Below, one piece after another: positions 19,912 to 29,193 of a DNA stretch of 64,000 bases. The stretch comes from Clostridiales bacterium (GTDB lineage Bacteria; Bacillota; Clostridia; Lachnospirales; Lachnospiraceae): assembly GCA_022770525.1 (NCBI GenBank), contig JALEHN010000104.1, positions 62,001 to 126,000 on the forward strand. Reading direction: 5' to 3'. The position numbers were made by a program, and so were the translations under genes. Positions within the stretch are counted from its first letter, which is position 1. Every line of letters starts with the position of its first letter. The notes under the pieces are model-generated. The model had not been told where the DNA came from. It did not search any database and worked only from the letters and a program-made list of their open reading frames with translations.

Positions 19912-21222
19912 ATGGATAATAAAAAAATGATGGCAGCAGTCCGTATAGAGGAGGACGCAGGCGTAAACAGCGAAGTTCTTTCAAAAGAACTGGCTGAATG
20001 TCTGGAGCAGAATCAGGCTGACGGCCTTTTGATTCTGGATCAAAGGGCGGCAGAGGATGCCTGTGAAGAAGACCTGATCAGGAAAATTAAGTCGATGTCG
20101 GCAGCATCTGACCTTTTAGTGTCTGTGATGCAGACATACCGGCGCTTTGAGGATGCCAAAAAGATGATTTATGCCGGTGCGGCACAGGTCGTTATGCCTT
20201 ATGAAGGTGTTGACCGTGAGGCGGTCATACTTGAATCAGCCGCAAGGTTTGGCAGCCAGACGGCACTGTATATCAGTGAAGAGATGATTCCTGATGAAGC
20301 AGCACTTGCAAGACTTTATGAAAAAGGTGTCCGTGAGGCTTATATGTCTTATAAGACTTTTAAAATCACCCGGGATGTGCTTTTAAAATCCGGCATCAAA
20401 GCGGTGATTGCGGACGATTTTTCAAAATCAGATCATGGCTTTTTGTATACCGAAAGCATTAGGAATATAGCCGGAGTCCTTTCGGATGAACAGATCACCG
20501 GCGTGGCCGATGAGACGATTTTATCAGACAGAAAAGCCGATATTTCGGAAATGAAACATGAACTTAAAAATCAGGGCATTGCGGTGAATGTTTTTGAGAG
20601 CAGTATTCCGTTTTCAGAATTTAAGTTAAACAGTGACGGATTGATTCCGGTCATCGTACAGGATTATAAAAGCGGGAAAGTACTGATGCTTGCTTATATG
20701 AATGAAGCATCTTATAATGAGACATTAAGAAGCGGGCGTATGACTTATTTTTCAAGAAGCCGTCAGGAACTTTGGAAAAAGGGAGAGACAAGCGGGCATT
20801 ATCAGTTTGTCAAGTCGATTGATATTGACTGTGATAAAGATACGATGCTTGCGAAGGTGGCACAGGTCGGTGCCGCATGTCATACAGGCAATGCGTCATG
20901 TTTTTATACAAATCTTGTGAAAAAGGAATATGACGACGTTAATCCGCTGACAATATTTGATGAGCTTATGGAAACAATTCTTGAGAGAAAAGTACATCCG
21001 AAGGAAGGCTCATATACGAATTATCTGTTTGATAAAGGTGTAGACAAGATTCTTAAAAAGGTCGGTGAGGAAGCGACGGAAATAGTCATCGCAGCTAAAA
21101 ATCCGGATGCATCCGAATTGAAGTATGAAATCTGCGACTTTTTGTATCACATGATGGTTCTTATGGCTGACAAAGATGTGACATGGAAGGAAATCACAAG
21201 GGAACTGGCCGCAAGGCATTAG
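19912..21222 (+). CDS. hisI: HisIE with an N-terminal HisF-like barrel remnant
   Basis: Residues about 240-345 form phosphoribosyl-AMP cyclohydrolase ([35 protein letters not shown], zinc cysteines in [11 protein letters not shown]). Residues about 350-436 form phosphoribosyl-ATP pyrophosphatase ([33 protein letters not shown]). A usual HisIE is near 200-230 aa; this one is 436. The extra first 225 residues resemble a HisF/HisA barrel ([40 protein letters not shown]), but the two catalytic Asp positions of HisF are not kept. The start at 19912 has an AGAGG site; a longer in-frame start lies inside hisA. Confidence 0.9.
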   Translation: MDNKKMMAAVRIEEDAGVNSEVLSKELAECLEQNQADGLLILDQRAAEDACEEDLIRKIKSMSAASDLLVSVMQTYRRFEDAKKMIYAGAAQVVMPYEGVDREAVILESAARFGSQTALYISEEMIPDEAALARLYEKGVREAYMSYKTFKITRDVLLKSGIKAVIADDFSKSDHGFLYTESIRNIAGVLSDEQITGVADETILSDRKADISEMKHELKNQGIAVNVFESSIPFSEFKLNSDGLIPVIVQDYKSGKVLMLAYMNEASYNETLRSGRMTYFSRSRQELWKKGETSGHYQFVKSIDIDCDKDTMLAKVAQVGAACHTGNASCFYTNLVKKEYDDVNPLTIFDELMETILERKVHPKEGSYTNYLFDKGVDKILKKVGEEATEIVIAAKNPDASELKYEICDFLYHMMVLMADKDVTWKEITRELAARH

Positions 21223-21271
21223 TATAAACCGGGGTTATATAAGTCCCTTTAAATGAAAAGGAGGAGTGGTT

Positions 21272-21397
21272 ATGGCATTAGTAACAGCGTTTTTTACTTA
21301 TCTTGTAAAGTTTTTAGTGATGGTGGCAGTTGTTGCCGGAGGGTTTATTTGCGGTAAAAAGGTTCGTGAATGTAAAAATAAACAGTCTGCGAATTGA
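21272..21397 (+). CDS. 41-residue single-pass membrane protein
   Basis: A short frame (MALVTAFFTYLVKFLV at the start) has an excellent AAGGAGGAG site six bases upstream. Its hydrophobic helix at about residues 8-28 is followed by a basic tail (CGKKVRECKNKQ), so it is probably inserted with the C-terminus in the cytoplasm. The function is unknown. It closes the histidine operon, 49 bases after hisIE. The last codons overlap the alaS promoter, and a terminator follows directly. Confidence 0.75.
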   Translation: MALVTAFFTYLVKFLVMVAVVAGGFICGKKVRECKNKQSAN

Positions 21398-21422
21398 CAA
21401 AGATAGCAAATGAAATTATAAT
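21394..21422 (+). promoter_or_regulatory. Consensus sigma-A promoter of alaS
   Basis: TTGACA (21394-21399), a 17-bp spacer and TATAAT (21417-21422), both perfect consensus. The -35 box overlaps the stop codon of the 41-residue gene. The predicted start, near 21429, lies inside the left arm of the terminator that ends the upstream operon. Confidence 0.88.
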
Positions 21423-21423
21423 A

Positions 21424-21466
21424 AACTGGCATATGTCATTTTTTGATGTATGCCGGTTATTTTTTT
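21424..21466 (+). terminator. Rho-independent terminator ending the his operon, overlapping the alaS start site
   Basis: AACTGGCAT (21424-21432) pairs with ATGCCGGTT (21450-21458) with one G-U pair, followed by a run of Ts to 21466. RNA begun at the alaS promoter would lack most of the left arm and should escape termination. Confidence 0.85.
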
Positions 21467-21556
21467 CGTTTTAGAGACTATGGAGAATACATGAAAGTTT
21501 ATTAAATTTGATGTCAGAAGGTCTTGATGACATCATCATATTAGGAGGCAGTGAAA

Positions 21557-24199
21557 GTGAGAAAACAGTATGGTGTAAATGAACTTCGTAAGATGTTTCT
21601 TGAATTTTTTGAGAGCAAAGATCATCTTGCTATGAAAAGTTTTTCTTTGATTCCGCACAATGACAATTCTTTGTTGCTGATCAACTCAGGTATGGCGCCG
21701 CTTAAGCCATATTTTACAAAGCAGGAGATTCCGCCGAGAAACCGTGTGACAACATGTCAGAAATGTATCCGTACAGGTGATATTGAAAATATCGGCAAGA
21801 CTGACAGACACGGAACATTTTTTGAAATGCTTGGCAACTTCTCTTTCGGAGATTATTTTAAACATGAAGCTATTGCATGGACATGGGAATTTCTGACGGA
21901 AGTTGTGGGTCTTGAAAAAGACCGCCTTTATCCTTCTGTATATATTGAAGATGATGAAGCCTTTAAAATCTGGAATGAAGAAATCGGTATTCCTGCGGAA
22001 AGAATTTTTAAATTCGGCAAGGAAGATAATTTCTGGGAACACGGCGCAGGTCCTTGCGGTCCATGTTCAGAAGTTTATTATGACCGCGGTGAAAAATACG
22101 GCTGCGGTAAACCGGGATGTACCGTTGGTTGTGACTGTGACCGGTATATGGAAATCTGGAATAACGTATTTACGCAGTTTGAAAATGACGGCAACGGCAA
22201 TTATGAATTGCTTGAAAGCAAAAATATCGATACAGGTATGGGTCTTGAGCGTCTTGCCAGTGTTGTACAGGATGTGGATTCTATTTTTGATGTGGACACA
22301 ATCAAGGCACTGCGTGAAGCTGTGTGTGATCTTGCAGGTGTGGCATATAAGGCTGATCCGGCTAAAGATGTATCTATCCGTATCATTACAGACCATATCC
22401 GTTCTGTGACATTTATGGTATCTGACGGTATTCTTCCTTCCAATGAAGGCAGAGGTTACGTACTGCGCCGTCTTTTGCGCCGTGCGGCACGTCATGGCCG
22501 CCTGCTTGGTATTTCAGGCAAATTCCTTTCAGAACTGAGCCATAAAGTGATCGAGACATCAAAGGATGGTTATCCGGAGTTAGAAGAGCATAAAGAATAT
22601 ATTTTTAAAGTCATTACACAGGAAGAAGATAAATTTAATAAAACAATCGACCAGGGTCTTACCATTCTTGAAGATATGAAGGCAGCCCTGTTAAAAGAGG
22701 GCAAAGATATACTTGACGGCGCTGACGCATTTAAGCTTTATGATACTTATGGCTTCCCGATTGACCTGACAGAAGAAATTCTTGAGGATGACGGTATTAA
22801 AGTTGACAAAGAGGGCTTTACAAAAGCCATGGATGAGCAGCGCGAGAAGGCACGTAAAGCAAGAAAGACATCAAATTATATGGGTGCAGATGTCACCGTT
22901 TATCAGGAAATCGATGCGGCACTGACATCAAAGTTTGTCGGTTATGACCGTACAGAACATACATCAAAGATTACTGTACTGACAACAGAAGACGAGATCG
23001 TTGAGGCACTTGTTGACGGTCAGAACGGAACAATTTTAGTGGAAGAAACACCATTTTATGCAACAAGCGGCGGTCAGGCTGCAGATACAGGTGTGATCAC
23101 ACTTGGTGACAATGTATTTGAAGTCGCAGATACGATCAAGCTGCAGGGCGGTAAAATCGGCCATGTCGGCAAAGTCACAAAGGGCGCTTTCAGATTAGGT
23201 GATGAAGTTAAACTTTCCATCAATGTGGATAAGCGTAAAGCATCGGCTAAAAATCACAGCGCAACCCATCTGCTCCAGAAAGCCCTTAAGATTGTTCTTG
23301 GCAATCATGTACAGCAGGCCGGTTCAAATGTCAACGAAGACAGACTCCGTTTTGACTTTACACATTTCCAGGCAATGACACCTGAAGAAATTAAACGTGT
23401 TGAAGCGATTGTTAATGAGGAAATCGAAGCGAATCTTCCTGTACTGACAAAGGTGATGGATCTGGAAGAAGCTAAAAAGTCCGGTGCTATGGCACTGTTT
23501 GGCGAAAAATACGACCAGAATGTACGTGTTGTTTCAATGGGCGATTTTTCAAAAGAACTTTGCGGCGGTACCCATGTATCCAATACAGGAAAAATCAGTG
23601 CATTTAAGATCGTTTCCGAAGCAGGCGTGGCTGCCGGGGTGCGTCGTATTGAGGCACTGACATCTAAAGGCGTATTTAAATATTACGATACTTTGGAAAA
23701 AGAACTTGATGAAGCTGCAAAGGCTGCTAAAACAGAGCCATCCATGCTTCTTAAACGTATAGAAACAATGCAGGATGAAATCCGTGCGCTGCAGGCAGAA
23801 AATGAACAGCTTAAGAATAAAATGGCAAAAGATGCCATCGGTGATGTGATGTCACAGGTTCAGGAAGTGAAGGGTGTGAAGCTTCTTGCACTGAAAGTAT
23901 CCGATGTGGATATGCAGGGCCTGATGAATCTCGGTGACCAGTTAAAAACAAAACTTGGTGAAGGTGTTGTTGTCATCGCCTCCGACTGCCAGGGTAAAGT
24001 AAGTCTTATCGCCATGGCTACAGACGGAGCCATGAAGGCAGGTGCCCATGCAGGCAATATGATTAAAGGTATTGCCAAACTTGTGGGCGGCGGCGGCGGC
24101 GGACGTCCGAATATGGCTCAGGCCGGCGGCAAGAACCCGGCAGGTATTGACCTTGCCCTGAAAGAAGCTGTAAGCGTCCTTGAAGGACAGATCCGATAA
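21557..24199 (+). CDS. alaS: Alanine-tRNA ligase
   Basis: AlaS charges tRNA-Ala and hydrolyses mischarged Ser and Gly. The 880 aa protein has all four parts: the class II catalytic domain (RTGDIENIGKTDRHGTFFEM), the tRNA-recognition region, the editing domain with zinc-site NHSATHLLQKAL and CGGTH, and a coiled-coil plus C-Ala domain with the glycine run LVGGGGGGRPNMAQAGG. I prefer the GTG at 21557 because AGGAGG (21543-21548) is then eight bases away; the GTG at 21551 is only two bases away. The leader is short and holds no T-box. Confidence 0.97.
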   Translation: MRKQYGVNELRKMFLEFFESKDHLAMKSFSLIPHNDNSLLLINSGMAPLKPYFTKQEIPPRNRVTTCQKCIRTGDIENIGKTDRHGTFFEMLGNFSFGDYFKHEAIAWTWEFLTEVVGLEKDRLYPSVYIEDDEAFKIWNEEIGIPAERIFKFGKEDNFWEHGAGPCGPCSEVYYDRGEKYGCGKPGCTVGCDCDRYMEIWNNVFTQFENDGNGNYELLESKNIDTGMGLERLASVVQDVDSIFDVDTIKALREAVCDLAGVAYKADPAKDVSIRIITDHIRSVTFMVSDGILPSNEGRGYVLRRLLRRAARHGRLLGISGKFLSELSHKVIETSKDGYPELEEHKEYIFKVITQEEDKFNKTIDQGLTILEDMKAALLKEGKDILDGADAFKLYDTYGFPIDLTEEILEDDGIKVDKEGFTKAMDEQREKARKARKTSNYMGADVTVYQEIDAALTSKFVGYDRTEHTSKITVLTTEDEIVEALVDGQNGTILVEETPFYATSGGQAADTGVITLGDNVFEVADTIKLQGGKIGHVGKVTKGAFRLGDEVKLSINVDKRKASAKNHSATHLLQKALKIVLGNHVQQAGSNVNEDRLRFDFTHFQAMTPEEIKRVEAIVNEEIEANLPVLTKVMDLEEAKKSGAMALFGEKYDQNVRVVSMGDFSKELCGGTHVSNTGKISAFKIVSEAGVAAGVRRIEALTSKGVFKYYDTLEKELDEAAKAAKTEPSMLLKRIETMQDEIRALQAENEQLKNKMAKDAIGDVMSQVQEVKGVKLLALKVSDVDMQGLMNLGDQLKTKLGEGVVVIASDCQGKVSLIAMATDGAMKAGAHAGNMIKGIAKLVGGGGGGRPNMAQAGGKNPAGIDLALKEAVSVLEGQIR

Positions 24200-24214
24200 T
24201 TTAAAGGAGAAACG

Positions 24215-25543
24215 ATGAAGTTTTTCAAAAGATTGGCAGGTTTTGCTTTTACAGCACTTTTCTTTGCCGGTTTGTATTTTATCTGTGATTACCTCGGCGC
24301 CAATGCCAAAAGCTTTTATATGGATACACCCGGAAAAACTGTGACCGGAAGTATTGATTTTTCAAAAACTTCTGTGGACAGGCTTGTTGAAAACTATGTG
24401 AACAATGAGCTGGAGCGTGATATTGTCCTTACCGCTGCCGGTGATATGAAGTTTTATGAGTGGCAGCTTCGGCGGGCATATGATGAAGCGGCGCAGGCAT
24501 TTGATTTTTCACCGTCCTTTGAATATATCACAAAGTATGTGGAAACGGACGACTATGCTGTCGGTGATATCGAAACGACTCTGGCCGGGGCAAATAACGG
24601 AACGGATACGCAGTATTACGGCTATGGCGCCGATAAAAAAGCAAAGCTTTTTAATACGCCGGAGATTGTTGCAAAAAACCTTAAAGATGCCGGATTTGAT
24701 ATGATCACGACAGCAAATGAACATGCACTGGACAGCGGGGCAGCCGGTCTTACAAATACACTGGATGAATTAACGGCGGCAGGTCTTACTGCCGTCGGAA
24801 CAAGAAAAAGTGCGGAGGATGCGACGTATACGATTGAAAGTGTTAAAGGGCTGAATATCGGATTTATTGCATACACAAATATTATGACAAATACTGAGGA
24901 TGAAGAAGCACTTTCTCTTGTAAATCATCTGGATAATTACGATGAAGCAAAGATCACAAAAATGTGCGGTCAGATTCGGGAAATGCGTGCAAAAGGTGCC
25001 GAAGCTGTTGTTATTATGCTTCATTTCGGCGCGGAATATGCATCGGCACCGGATGATGCGGCAAGTCAGCTGGCACATCAGCTGATTGATGCAGGCGCTG
25101 ATGTCATTTTGGGATCACATACCCATGTGCCGGGAACCATTGAGGTCGTTAATGCCAAAAACAGTGACGGAACTTACAGAAAAGGGCTTGTGCTTTATTC
25201 CCTTGGCAATTTTCTGACATCGCAGCAGTATGTGGATGGCAGCGGTCAAAACCGTGATATGGGTATGCTCTGCGATATTATTTTCAAAAAAGGCAAGGAT
25301 GGCGTCCGGGTCGGAGGTATCAATATAACACCGGTTTATTCAAACTGGACGGATACGGCAGTGGCAACGGTGCCGGTGACAGAAGCTTATGACAATCCGG
25401 AAGCCTTCGGCGATATTTTTGACGATATTGCAAAGTCCAGAATTAAAAATGCATATGAAAACATTTTTCCGGAATTGATGCAGAACAGTGGGCTGATATA
25501 CACATATGAAGACTATAAATACAAAATTTCAATAGAAAAATAA
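24215..25543 (+). CDS. CapA-family (poly-gamma-glutamate synthesis-type) metallophosphoesterase-fold protein
   Basis: The 442 aa protein begins with a hydrophobic segment (residues about 8-24), probably a signal anchor, so the domain should lie outside the membrane. The CapA fold shows LTAAGDMKFYEW, VGDIETTLAG, TANEHALDSG, VIMLHFGAEY and ILGSHTHVPGTIEV followed by YSLGNF. In CapA-family proteins these His and Asp residues form a metal site. The substrate is unknown; no capsule genes are nearby. It starts 16 bases after alaS and is probably cotranscribed. Confidence 0.88.
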   Translation: MKFFKRLAGFAFTALFFAGLYFICDYLGANAKSFYMDTPGKTVTGSIDFSKTSVDRLVENYVNNELERDIVLTAAGDMKFYEWQLRRAYDEAAQAFDFSPSFEYITKYVETDDYAVGDIETTLAGANNGTDTQYYGYGADKKAKLFNTPEIVAKNLKDAGFDMITTANEHALDSGAAGLTNTLDELTAAGLTAVGTRKSAEDATYTIESVKGLNIGFIAYTNIMTNTEDEEALSLVNHLDNYDEAKITKMCGQIREMRAKGAEAVVIMLHFGAEYASAPDDAASQLAHQLIDAGADVILGSHTHVPGTIEVVNAKNSDGTYRKGLVLYSLGNFLTSQQYVDGSGQNRDMGMLCDIIFKKGKDGVRVGGINITPVYSNWTDTAVATVPVTEAYDNPEAFGDIFDDIAKSRIKNAYENIFPELMQNSGLIYTYEDYKYKISIEK

Positions 25544-25553
25544 AATATTATAG

Positions 25554-25581
25554 TTGACGAATGAAAAATTTATGCTATAAT
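25554..25581 (+). promoter_or_regulatory. Sigma-A promoter of rpsU
   Basis: TTGACG (25554-25559), a 16-bp spacer and TATAAT (25576-25581). The leader is about 70 bases long. A hairpin (25609-25635: CAGTTG with CAACTG, plus TAT with ATA) ends just at the GGAGGGAGG stretch, so it could affect translation. Confidence 0.8.
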
Positions 25582-25656
25582 TCATATAGTGCTATGAAAA
25601 TATACCCACAGTTGTATAGGCACAATACGCAACTGGAGGGAGGTAAGGTGTGAGCT

Positions 25657-25833
25657 ATGTCAAATGTAATCGTTAAAGAAAACGAAACTTTAGATAGTGC
25701 TTTACGCAGATTCAAAAGAAGCTGTGCCAAAGCAGGTATTCAGCAGGAAATTCGTAAGAGAGAACATTACGAAAAACCAAGCGTAAGACGCAAGAAAAAA
25801 TCTGAAGCAGCCAGAAAGCGCAAATATAAATAA
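25657..25833 (+). CDS. rpsU: 30S ribosomal protein S21
   Basis: Ribosomal protein bS21, 58 aa, very basic. The reading [19 protein letters not shown] followed by [20 protein letters not shown] and a Lys/Arg-rich C-terminus is the standard bS21 sequence. Ribosome binding sequences are unusually dense before the ATG (GGAGGGAGG, then AAGGTG). It has its own promoter and terminator. Confidence 0.98.
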   Translation: MSNVIVKENETLDSALRRFKRSCAKAGIQQEIRKREHYEKPSVRRKKKSEAARKRKYK

Positions 25834-25845
25834 TTGATTTCAATG

Positions 25846-25872
25846 AAGCTGTCGCTGATGCGGCAGCTTTTT
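25846..25872 (+). terminator. Rho-independent terminator after rpsU
   Basis: A ten-base stem (AAGCTGTCGC with GCGGCAGCTT, one U-G pair) with a TGAT loop, running into Ts. Confidence 0.9.
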
Positions 25873-25984
25873 GACGTTATGTGTAAGATTTTGCCTGACA
25901 CACTTGCCGGGCTATACCGCCGGCAGGCGTATAAAGCAAGGGTCTTATGCATAAGGTATATAAACGACCATCAGGATATACGGT

Positions 25985-26317
25985 ATGAATAAAAAGCATC
26001 ATCATTTATATGTAAAACATCTGGAGAAAGGCAGATTTGTCATGCCTAAAAGAGGTCTGCCTAAAACGCCGGATATTGACGGGATGATGGAAAAAGACAT
26101 GGCAAAGGAAAAGAAAACTTTTTTTGTCACAGTTCGCGGAAGCCGCTGGGTGCATATCGAAAACTATGCCTACATTGCAGACTATAAGGAAGATAAAATA
26201 AAAATCATGGGTAAACAGCAAATGATGATTATTGAGGGACGCTGTTTATCCATTATTTATTTTACGGAAGATGATGTGCTCATCAAGGGATGTATTTATG
26301 CGGTCCGTTATGTGTAA
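25985..26317 (+). CDS. yqfC: Sporulation protein YqfC
   Basis: YqfC/YabP-family proteins are small, made in the mother cell during sporulation, and of unknown biochemical role. The C-terminal 70 residues match the family pattern: VRGSRWVHIENYAYIADY, IKIMGKQQMMIIEGRCLSI and DDVLIKGCIYAVRY. The 110 aa frame has a His/Lys-rich start; a second in-frame ATG at 26042 with GGAGAAAGG upstream may be the true start. The order yqfC-yqfD-phoH-ybeY supports the call. A weak sigma-E-like pair upstream is described in the findings. Confidence 0.85.
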   Translation: MNKKHHHLYVKHLEKGRFVMPKRGLPKTPDIDGMMEKDMAKEKKTFFVTVRGSRWVHIENYAYIADYKEDKIKIMGKQQMMIIEGRCLSIIYFTEDDVLIKGCIYAVRYV

Positions 26318-26374
26318 AATACGGCTTTTTGGTGACTCTTTGTTCTTGAACCATTGATTGAAAGGGGAAATCAT

Positions 26375-27541
26375 ATGTTTGGAATCAGACGGCGGCTTTT
26401 CGGATATATGATTTGCAGGATGAGAGGCGGACAATGCCACAGAGTGATCAATATTTGCAGAAAACGGCGCATATACCTGTGGCATATCCGTTTTTATGAG
26501 AAGGAGATCGGATTTTGCCTGTTGTCATCAGATTATGAAGCGGTGAAAGATATCACTGACATGTGCGGCGGCAGTCTTATCATTCTTGAAAAAAAGGGAC
26601 TGCCTTATTTGATTGAGAAAAATAAAAAGCATTGTCCGTTTTTTGCCGGGATTTTGCTGGCAGTATTTAGTATTTATATCATGTCTTTATACATATGGAA
26701 CGTTGAGGTCACCGGAAACTCTTATTATACGGAGGAAACCATTAACACTTTTCTAAATGACATTGGCGCAGGATGCGGCGTGAAAAAAAGCCGGCTTGTG
26801 CCTTCAAAAATTGAGGAAGAAATGCGGATACGTTATCCGTTTGTCTCATGGGTTTCGGTCCAGATCGTGGGAACGAAGCTTCTGATAGCCATGGAGGAAG
26901 GCGTACAGCCAAAGGATGGGGAGACCGAAAAAAAGGGGGATATTCTGGCGCAGTGGGATGGCGTGGTTGTCAGTATTATGACAAGAAAGGGCACGCCCCT
27001 TGTACATGTCGGGGATGAGGTGAAAAAAGGGGATATTTTGGTTCGGGGAAGTGTTGATGTTATCGGAGATGACCAGTCCGTGGTACAGACAATTGAAACC
27101 GGTGCCGATGGAGATATTGTTTTGCGTGTCGATTATCCGGTCAGCAAAGATTTTGACCGAAACTACCGTAAAAAACAATATACCGGAAATACAGATTCAA
27201 ATTATTGCCTGAATATTTCAGGACACAGTCTGACTTTCGGAAAAAAAGAAACCGGTTATGAAGCCTTTGATACGATCAGTCATTGCAGTCAATGGAGGCT
27301 TACTAAAAACTTTTATTTACCGTTGACCTTTGTAAAAAATCAGATTCGGGAATATCGGTGGGAAACGCTGTCTTATAGTGATGATCAGCTTGAACTTATG
27401 ATGGATCAGTATGTGGATGAGCTGACAGAGCGCATTCATAGTGAAAACGGCCGGATTATTGAAAATCATCTGGCGTATCAAATGAGCAGACAGAAGGGCA
27501 CTGTAAACGGTTATCTGACGGCAGAGTTTGTGAATGAGTGA
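26375..27541 (+). CDS. yqfD: Sporulation protein YqfD
   Basis: YqfD is a membrane protein conserved in spore formers and expressed in the mother cell. The 388 aa protein has a transmembrane segment at about residues 88-110 (FFAGILLAVFSIYIMSLYIW) and then the extracytoplasmic region with VTGNSYYTEETI, FVSWVSVQIVGTKLLIAMEEG and DGVVVSIMTRKGTPLVHVGDEV typical of the family. I chose the ATG at 26375, which has AAAGGGG eight bases upstream. It follows yqfC by 57 bases. Confidence 0.92.
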   Translation: MFGIRRRLFGYMICRMRGGQCHRVINICRKRRIYLWHIRFYEKEIGFCLLSSDYEAVKDITDMCGGSLIILEKKGLPYLIEKNKKHCPFFAGILLAVFSIYIMSLYIWNVEVTGNSYYTEETINTFLNDIGAGCGVKKSRLVPSKIEEEMRIRYPFVSWVSVQIVGTKLLIAMEEGVQPKDGETEKKGDILAQWDGVVVSIMTRKGTPLVHVGDEVKKGDILVRGSVDVIGDDQSVVQTIETGADGDIVLRVDYPVSKDFDRNYRKKQYTGNTDSNYCLNISGHSLTFGKKETGYEAFDTISHCSQWRLTKNFYLPLTFVKNQIREYRWETLSYSDDQLELMMDQYVDELTERIHSENGRIIENHLAYQMSRQKGTVNGYLTAEFVNE

Positions 27542-27688
27542 TATTTATCTTTGAAATACGGCCGGTGACTGATGTCCTTATCTGCGGCTCATAGATTTAC
27601 TTAAAACCGATATTGTGATTATGGTGGAAAAAAATATGGATTTGTGTTAATATACTAAGTACCTGATATTCAAGGAGGTAAGACAGCG

Positions 27689-28681
27689 TTGTTTACAGAA
27701 TATATGTCATTTGAAACGATTGAGCAGCAGCAGATTCTGTTCGGGACAGCGGATATCAATGTTAAGATCATTGAGAAGGAACTGACAGTAATGATTAACG
27801 TCAGAGATTCAAAGATAGAAATTAAAGGAGAAAATCATGACCATGTCAGGTATGCGCATCAGGTGCTTAAATCTCTGCTTGTTCTGCACCTGCACGGTGA
27901 TGAACTGAAAGAAGATACGATTTACCGCATGATCGAGCTGTCGAAGGAAGGCATGATCGATGAGACGTTAAGAGCAGCCACCGATTCTGTTGTGCTGACA
28001 TACAGGGGGCGGCCGATCAAGTGCAAGACGCTTGGTCAGCGCAATTATGTGAAAGCACTGCAGGATAACACAGTGACGATCTGTATTGGCCCTGCCGGTA
28101 CGGGAAAGACCTATCTTGCCGTGGCACAGGCAGCGGCAGAGCTTAAGGAGGGTGTCATTGACCGTATCATTATGAGCCGTCCGGCCATTGAGGCAGGGGA
28201 AGAGCGTCTCGGCTTTTTGCCGGGGGATCTTGCACAGAAGGTGGATCCGTACTTGCGGCCTTTATATGACGCGCTGAATGATATTTTCGGCACGGATAAA
28301 ACGCAGTCGCTGATCGATAAAGGAACGATCGAGATTGCGCCGCTTGCTTATATGCGCGGCCGTACATTAAATAATGCCCGGATTATTATCGATGAGAGTC
28401 AGAATGCCTCGTTGTCAACGTTAAAGATGGCCCTTACAAGACTCGGTGAAGATTCAAAGATGACACTGACCGGTGATATTACACAGATCGACCTGCCAAG
28501 GAGCACCGATTCGGGGCTTGAAAAGTGCGCCGGTATTTTAAACGGCATTGAAGGTATTGCCGTGATGCGTTTGAGCAACCGTGACGTTGTACGCCATAAG
28601 CTTGTGAGAGAAATCGTTAAAGCATTTGAAAAGGCAGAAAGTACAAAGCAGGAGAAACGTATGGGGAGACGTGAGAAATGA
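27689..28681 (+). CDS. phoH: PhoH-family ATPase (PhoH/PhoL)
   Basis: PhoH-like proteins are P-loop ATPases linked to RNA metabolism and often paired with YbeY. The 330 aa protein has Walker A GPAGTGKT (residues 134-141), ISPAIEAGE-type SRPAIEAGEERLGFLPGD, a Walker B in RIIIDESQNAS, and the sensor GDITQIDLPR. The start is TTG, supported by AAGGAGGT at the right distance and by the family-like N-terminus. The ATGA overlap with ybeY at 28678 is strong evidence of coupling. Confidence 0.95.
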   Translation: MFTEYMSFETIEQQQILFGTADINVKIIEKELTVMINVRDSKIEIKGENHDHVRYAHQVLKSLLVLHLHGDELKEDTIYRMIELSKEGMIDETLRAATDSVVLTYRGRPIKCKTLGQRNYVKALQDNTVTICIGPAGTGKTYLAVAQAAAELKEGVIDRIIMSRPAIEAGEERLGFLPGDLAQKVDPYLRPLYDALNDIFGTDKTQSLIDKGTIEIAPLAYMRGRTLNNARIIIDESQNASLSTLKMALTRLGEDSKMTLTGDITQIDLPRSTDSGLEKCAGILNGIEGIAVMRLSNRDVVRHKLVREIVKAFEKAESTKQEKRMGRREK

Positions 28682-29178
28682 CGATAAACATTGAAAAAGA
28701 AACAGATACAGTTCTTGATTTTGATTATGAGGAAATTATCAGTAAAGTTGTCAGTGAGGCGATTGATTTTGAGGGCTGTCCGTATGAGGCAGAAGTTAAT
28801 GTTGTTTTAACGTCAGATGATGAAATTGCCGTCATTAACAGGGATTACAGAGATTTATTTGTACCGACGGATGTGTTGTCTTTTCCGATGCTCACCTATG
28901 AGAATCCGGGAGATTTTGAATGGCTTGAAACATGCGGCACTGAGGACTATTTTAATCCGGAAACAGGTGAGCTTGTTTTAGGTGATATTATCATCTCCGT
29001 AGATAAAGTCATCGGGCAGGCAGAAAAATATGGACATACAAGACAAAGAGAGCTTGGCTTTTTAGTGGCTCACAGTATGATGCATTTATTCGGCTATGAC
29101 CATATGACAGCCAAAGAGGCAGCCGTCATGGAAGAAAGACAGCGGGAAATTCTTGAAAGACTTGGCCTGAAACGTTAA
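28678..29178 (+). CDS. ybeY: rRNA maturation endoribonuclease YbeY
   Basis: YbeY is a zinc metalloprotein needed for 16S rRNA maturation and ribosome quality control. The 166 aa protein has the three-histidine zinc site in HSMMHLFGYDHM, preceded by NRDYRDLFVPTDVLSFPM, the standard family stretch. It overlaps phoH by four bases. Confidence 0.97.
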   Translation: MTINIEKETDTVLDFDYEEIISKVVSEAIDFEGCPYEAEVNVVLTSDDEIAVINRDYRDLFVPTDVLSFPMLTYENPGDFEWLETCGTEDYFNPETGELVLGDIIISVDKVIGQAEKYGHTRQRELGFLVAHSMMHLFGYDHMTAKEAAVMEERQREILERLGLKR

Positions 29179-29193
29179 GAACTAAAGATTGAA

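Noticed and set aside
21423..21556. T-box leader for alaS
   Set aside because: The leader is only about 130 bases and lacks the specifier loop, the AG bulge and the T-box motif.
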